This document shows positions 61,001 through 64,000 of a stretch of 64,000 nt of DNA, piece after piece. The translations under genes were made by a program, and so were the position numbers. The DNA is from Nannobrachium achirus. Lineage: Eukaryota > Chordata > Actinopteri > Myctophiformes > Myctophidae. The stretch is taken from NCBI GenBank assembly GCA_963921795.1, contig OY997641.1:57998950-58062949 (forward strand), given 5' to 3'. Each line of letters opens with the position of its first letter. The first letter of the stretch is position 1. Under the pieces are notes generated by a model that did no database searches, was not told the origin of the DNA, and saw nothing but the letters and a program-made list of their open reading frames with translations.

Positions 61001-61250
61001 AGCACATGGTCAGCTTACCAAGTGACACATTGTTCCTCCATCATACACAGCCAGTGTATCGAGTGGATCAGGTAGGTATGTTCAGGTGAGGTAAATCTAA
61101 AAGACAAATTATAGTATGGGTAAGTATAATGAATGAAACTGTTAGAAATTGGAATAGTTGTTGGAATAATGAACAGTGTACAGACCTGCAGCTGCTGCAT
61201 AATGTAGCAGTGAGTAGCAGCAACCACCAGCACCATGCGGCTTCAAACAA
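58010..61250 (+). repeat. complex tandem repeat, unit 7 (3.2 kb, type B)
   Basis: Begins ATATAGCGCCCCCCTTTGG like unit 1. It has one 446-bp sub-unit (58541-58986), no 68-bp units, the TATAGCTGCAAGCAG module at 59058 in shortened form, a private stretch (59420-59830), and then the type-B block shared with unit 3 (59840-61110). Confidence 0.88.
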
Positions 61251-61394
61251 TCTGAGAGGGGGGGAGTGGCCTCAACTCAACCACTATTTATACCCTTGCT
61301 TAAGAAGGTTGCCATGTTTGGTCGGGTTGCCATGTTCAGTTGCAGTACCAGGGTTTTCACGGCAAAATGTTGTAAAATGTATTTTAAATGCATG

Positions 61395-61456
61395 AGGTAA
61401 GGCTTGAACAGGGGACTTCTGGAATGATAGACAAAGGCCTTACCATGTGAGCTATG
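61395..61456 (-). tRNA. tRNA-derived fragment
   Basis: Near-copy of 32286-32348. On the minus strand ATAGCTCACATGGTAAGG is followed by CCTGTTCAAGCC. It sits just before unit 8, as its partner sits just before unit 1. Confidence 0.5.
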
Positions 61457-61479
61457 CACAGCTCTGCACAGTGAGAAAA

Positions 61480-64000
61480 TATTACTTTAAATGTTTGTTT
61501 TAGAAGCAGAAGAATAATTTGCATAAAACTTGCAATGTTGATAGAATTATTAAAAAAGCATGTTTCAATTTTTAAAAAATCCGATCTGACAGATCTTTAG
61601 ATATTGGTCCAAAGTTCATGTAAAAAAAGTTCTGTGCACGTGACGCGAAAGTTCCGGAATAAAAGATGGTTTAAGTGTTTTACGAACTGCTCCAAAAGGC
61701 GGAAAATCGAAGGGCGGAGCTTACTTAACAAAGACACAGATGTCTTCAGCTTGAGTCAAGGCACGCGTGTAAGCAAGTTGCATGTCTTCAAACAAAACGA
61801 GGCATGACTTATGCCCCTTTAAAGTTTGAGTTTTCAAACGCTTCGTATAGCGCCCCCCTTTGGCCAATTGGAGTAAGATTGCTTTCAGTGATATTTGGAC
61901 TAACCCTCGACATATTTGCCAAATGCCATGAACGTGTCACTTTGCATGTATGATTTAGAGGCAGAAGAATAATTTGCATAAAACTGCAACATTGAGTGAA
62001 TTATTAAAAAATAATGTTTCGCTTTAAAGAAAATCCGGCCGCTGTGCGATGACCGTGTTGGTCCAAAGTTCATGTAAAAAAAGTTTTGCGCACGTTACGC
62101 GAAAATCCCAGGAGGAGATAGATTTTGACTGTTTTTCATATAATTCAAAATTGTGGGAGAGGTAAAGGTCAGAGGTCAAAAGTCAGAGCGTAAAAGTTGT
62201 TCGGCATGAGGAGACGCATACGTGTATACAGGTTTCATTGCTGTACCTGAAACAGGGCATGAGCTACACCAGTTCAAAGTTTGCACTTTCGAAGGCTTCC
62301 TACAGCGCCACCCTTTGGCCGATTGTTGCGAGCTTCGCGTTTTAGCCGTTTGGCATAGTCCTCTGCCATACTGCCATGAACGTGTCACTTTGCATGTATG
62401 ATTTAGAGGCAGAAGAATAATTTGCATGAAACTGCATTATACGGTTAATTATTAAAAAATAATGTTTCGCTTTAAAGAAAATCCGGCTAACTTTTCAGAC
62501 CGTATTGGTCCAAAGTTCATGTAAAAAAAGTTTCGCGCACGTTACGCGAAAATCCCAGGAGGAGATACATTTTTACTGTTTTTCATATAATTCAAAATTG
62601 TGGGAGAGGTAAAGGTCAGAGGTCAAAAGTCAGAGCGTAAAAGTTGTTCGGCATGAGGAGACGCATAAGTGTATACAGGTTTCATTGCTGTACCTGAAAC
62701 AGGGCATGAGCTACACCAGTTCAAAGTTTGCACTTTCGAAGGCTTCCTACAGCGCCACCCTTTGGCCGATTGTTGCGAGCTTCGCGTTTTAGCCGTTTGG
62801 CATAGTCCTCTGCCATACTGCCGAGTTTCGTAAAAAGCGACTGCACGGTCTAGCCGCTAGAGCAAAAGTGGCGGAATAATAATAATAATAATAATAATAG
62901 TGATGAAGTCCAATAACAATGAGTGGCCAAGGCATTGCCACTTCGTGGCCTTGGCCACTAAATATAGCTGCAAGCAGCGATAAAGTGGCCAAGGCATAAA
63001 TAGCAGGAAAGCAAAAAGGCATCAAGGGAAAGCAAAGAAGAAATCAAAGAAAAACTGGAAGCAGTGTTCTTCCGAACAGGTCTCCGGCAGGTCAGGTGTT
63101 TTTTTTTTGGCCTAGTGGTGACTATAATAGGCCAAAGTCAAAAGGGTACCACGTGTTCTTTGGCCTTTCACGGCAATCGGACGCTGCATGCGGGATTTGA
63201 GGCATTTTGTTCCAAAAATGGGTTTTGCAAAAATTGACCCGCTGGTGGCGCTATAACAGGCCAATGTGAGAAGGGTGGCATCTGTTCCTTGGCCTAGTGG
63301 GAATGTGCATGCAAAATCTCACACAAATAGCAGGCTGCGTTTGAGACATTTTGTTCAAAAAGGAGCAATCCTGCAAACCTTGGAATTCAATGTTAGCCAA
63401 TTAGATAGAATATGATATTGGACAAATCCGTCATGATTACATCACTGTAGAGATACTGTGTGCCCATTTGTGTGATTATCGGATAAAATCTGAAGGAGTA
63501 ATATCGAAGAATGCGTTTTCGGCCTTCTGGTGGCGCTATAAATGACAGAGACTCTGCCGATTTTACACTAATCGGCATAGTTATTGGTGAAAGCACAAAT
63601 TGACCTCTACACAACATGTATGCAAAAGACTATATGCAACAGACATAAAATAGTTCCAAAGAACTCCTCAAGGTTTTAACTCAATATCTTTATTTTCCAA
63701 CTTTTTCATTAGTTGTCTTTGTTGAAGAGTTGGTCATCAGGTTGTAAACCTTCAAAACAGAGGGTTAACAACCTAGCCATTTTCAGGCATGTCTTTTAAA
63801 TCACAATGTTTTCAAATAATTCAAGTAGTAAACGTCTTCAAATAAAGTTTTTAAACATTAAGTATTGTGAAGTCTGAACCCAAACCAGCACACGGAAACA
63901 GTTCTCAAGGTGAAAACGCAATAAGCGTTGTTTTATTCAATGGGGCGTTCCCCTAAAACATGAAATAAAGTTCTTCCCAAAACCGGGGCTTTTAACACGT
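61480..64000 (+). repeat. complex tandem repeat, unit 8 (cut by window end)
   Basis: Starts within the head (ATGTTTGTTTTAGAAGCAG), with two 446-bp sub-units (61925-62818), one 68-bp palindromic unit (62896-62956), the TATAGCTGCAAGCAG module at 62957 and the type-A middle. The window ends at the first bases (CGT) of the second 165-bp copy, so the array continues beyond 64000. Confidence 0.92.

Overview
The window looks like a repeat-dense piece of a ray-finned fish (teleost) genome. The evidence is spliced genes with GT-AG introns, glucose-6-phosphate isomerase (GPI) exons that read like vertebrate GPI, long CA/TA microsatellites, many foldback MITEs, tRNA-derived fragments, and a Helentron (the Helitron class with a C-terminal AP-endonuclease known from fish). 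I did not recognise any bacterial or phage genes, and no retrovirus-like element was recognised. The species cannot be named from the sequence alone.

Region by region. 1-6544: a tandem 65-bp repeat (1-234) abuts a very large inverted repeat. Its arms are about 235-2330 and 4430-6544, and its centre holds a 196-bp tandem array built from the same 65-bp sequence. 6545-7545: intergenic sequence with simple repeats. 7517-8840: an L1-type insertion on the minus strand that encodes only ORF1 and ends in poly(A). It sits against the last exon of a rearranged GPI pseudogene (8842-10366, minus). 10580-10675: a LINE reverse-transcriptase scrap. 10671-12022: a 310-bp tandem array whose unit contains the Walker A part of the neighbouring Helentron helicase. 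12087-20747 (minus): an uninterrupted Helentron reading frame of about 2,886 codons. In order it carries two tandem domains resembling the herpesvirus large-tegument deubiquitinase fold (peptidase C76), an OTU protease domain, 18-residue repeats, a Cys-rich DUF6570-like region, the HUH Rep nuclease, a Pif1-type helicase and an endonuclease/exonuclease/phosphatase domain.

21302-26624 (minus): a 12-exon gene, open in every exon and in phase at every junction, for an SGNH-hydrolase-like protein of about 461 residues. Its first coding exon and the following roughly 400 bp are a second copy of the Helentron N-terminal coding region. The two genes therefore appear to be parts of one composite unit, made either by gene capture or by duplication of the 5' region.

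26.8-32.5 kb holds MITEs, a roughly 500-bp GTACAGTAAG-type decamer satellite, CA repeats and tRNA-like fragments, with no gene I could support. 32.56-64.0 kb is a tandem array of eight complex repeat units (about 1.3 to 5.2 kb each, the last cut by the window end). The units share a modular order but differ in module copy number and in inserted blocks. Reading frames in this array are shared by descent between units and do not look like genes.
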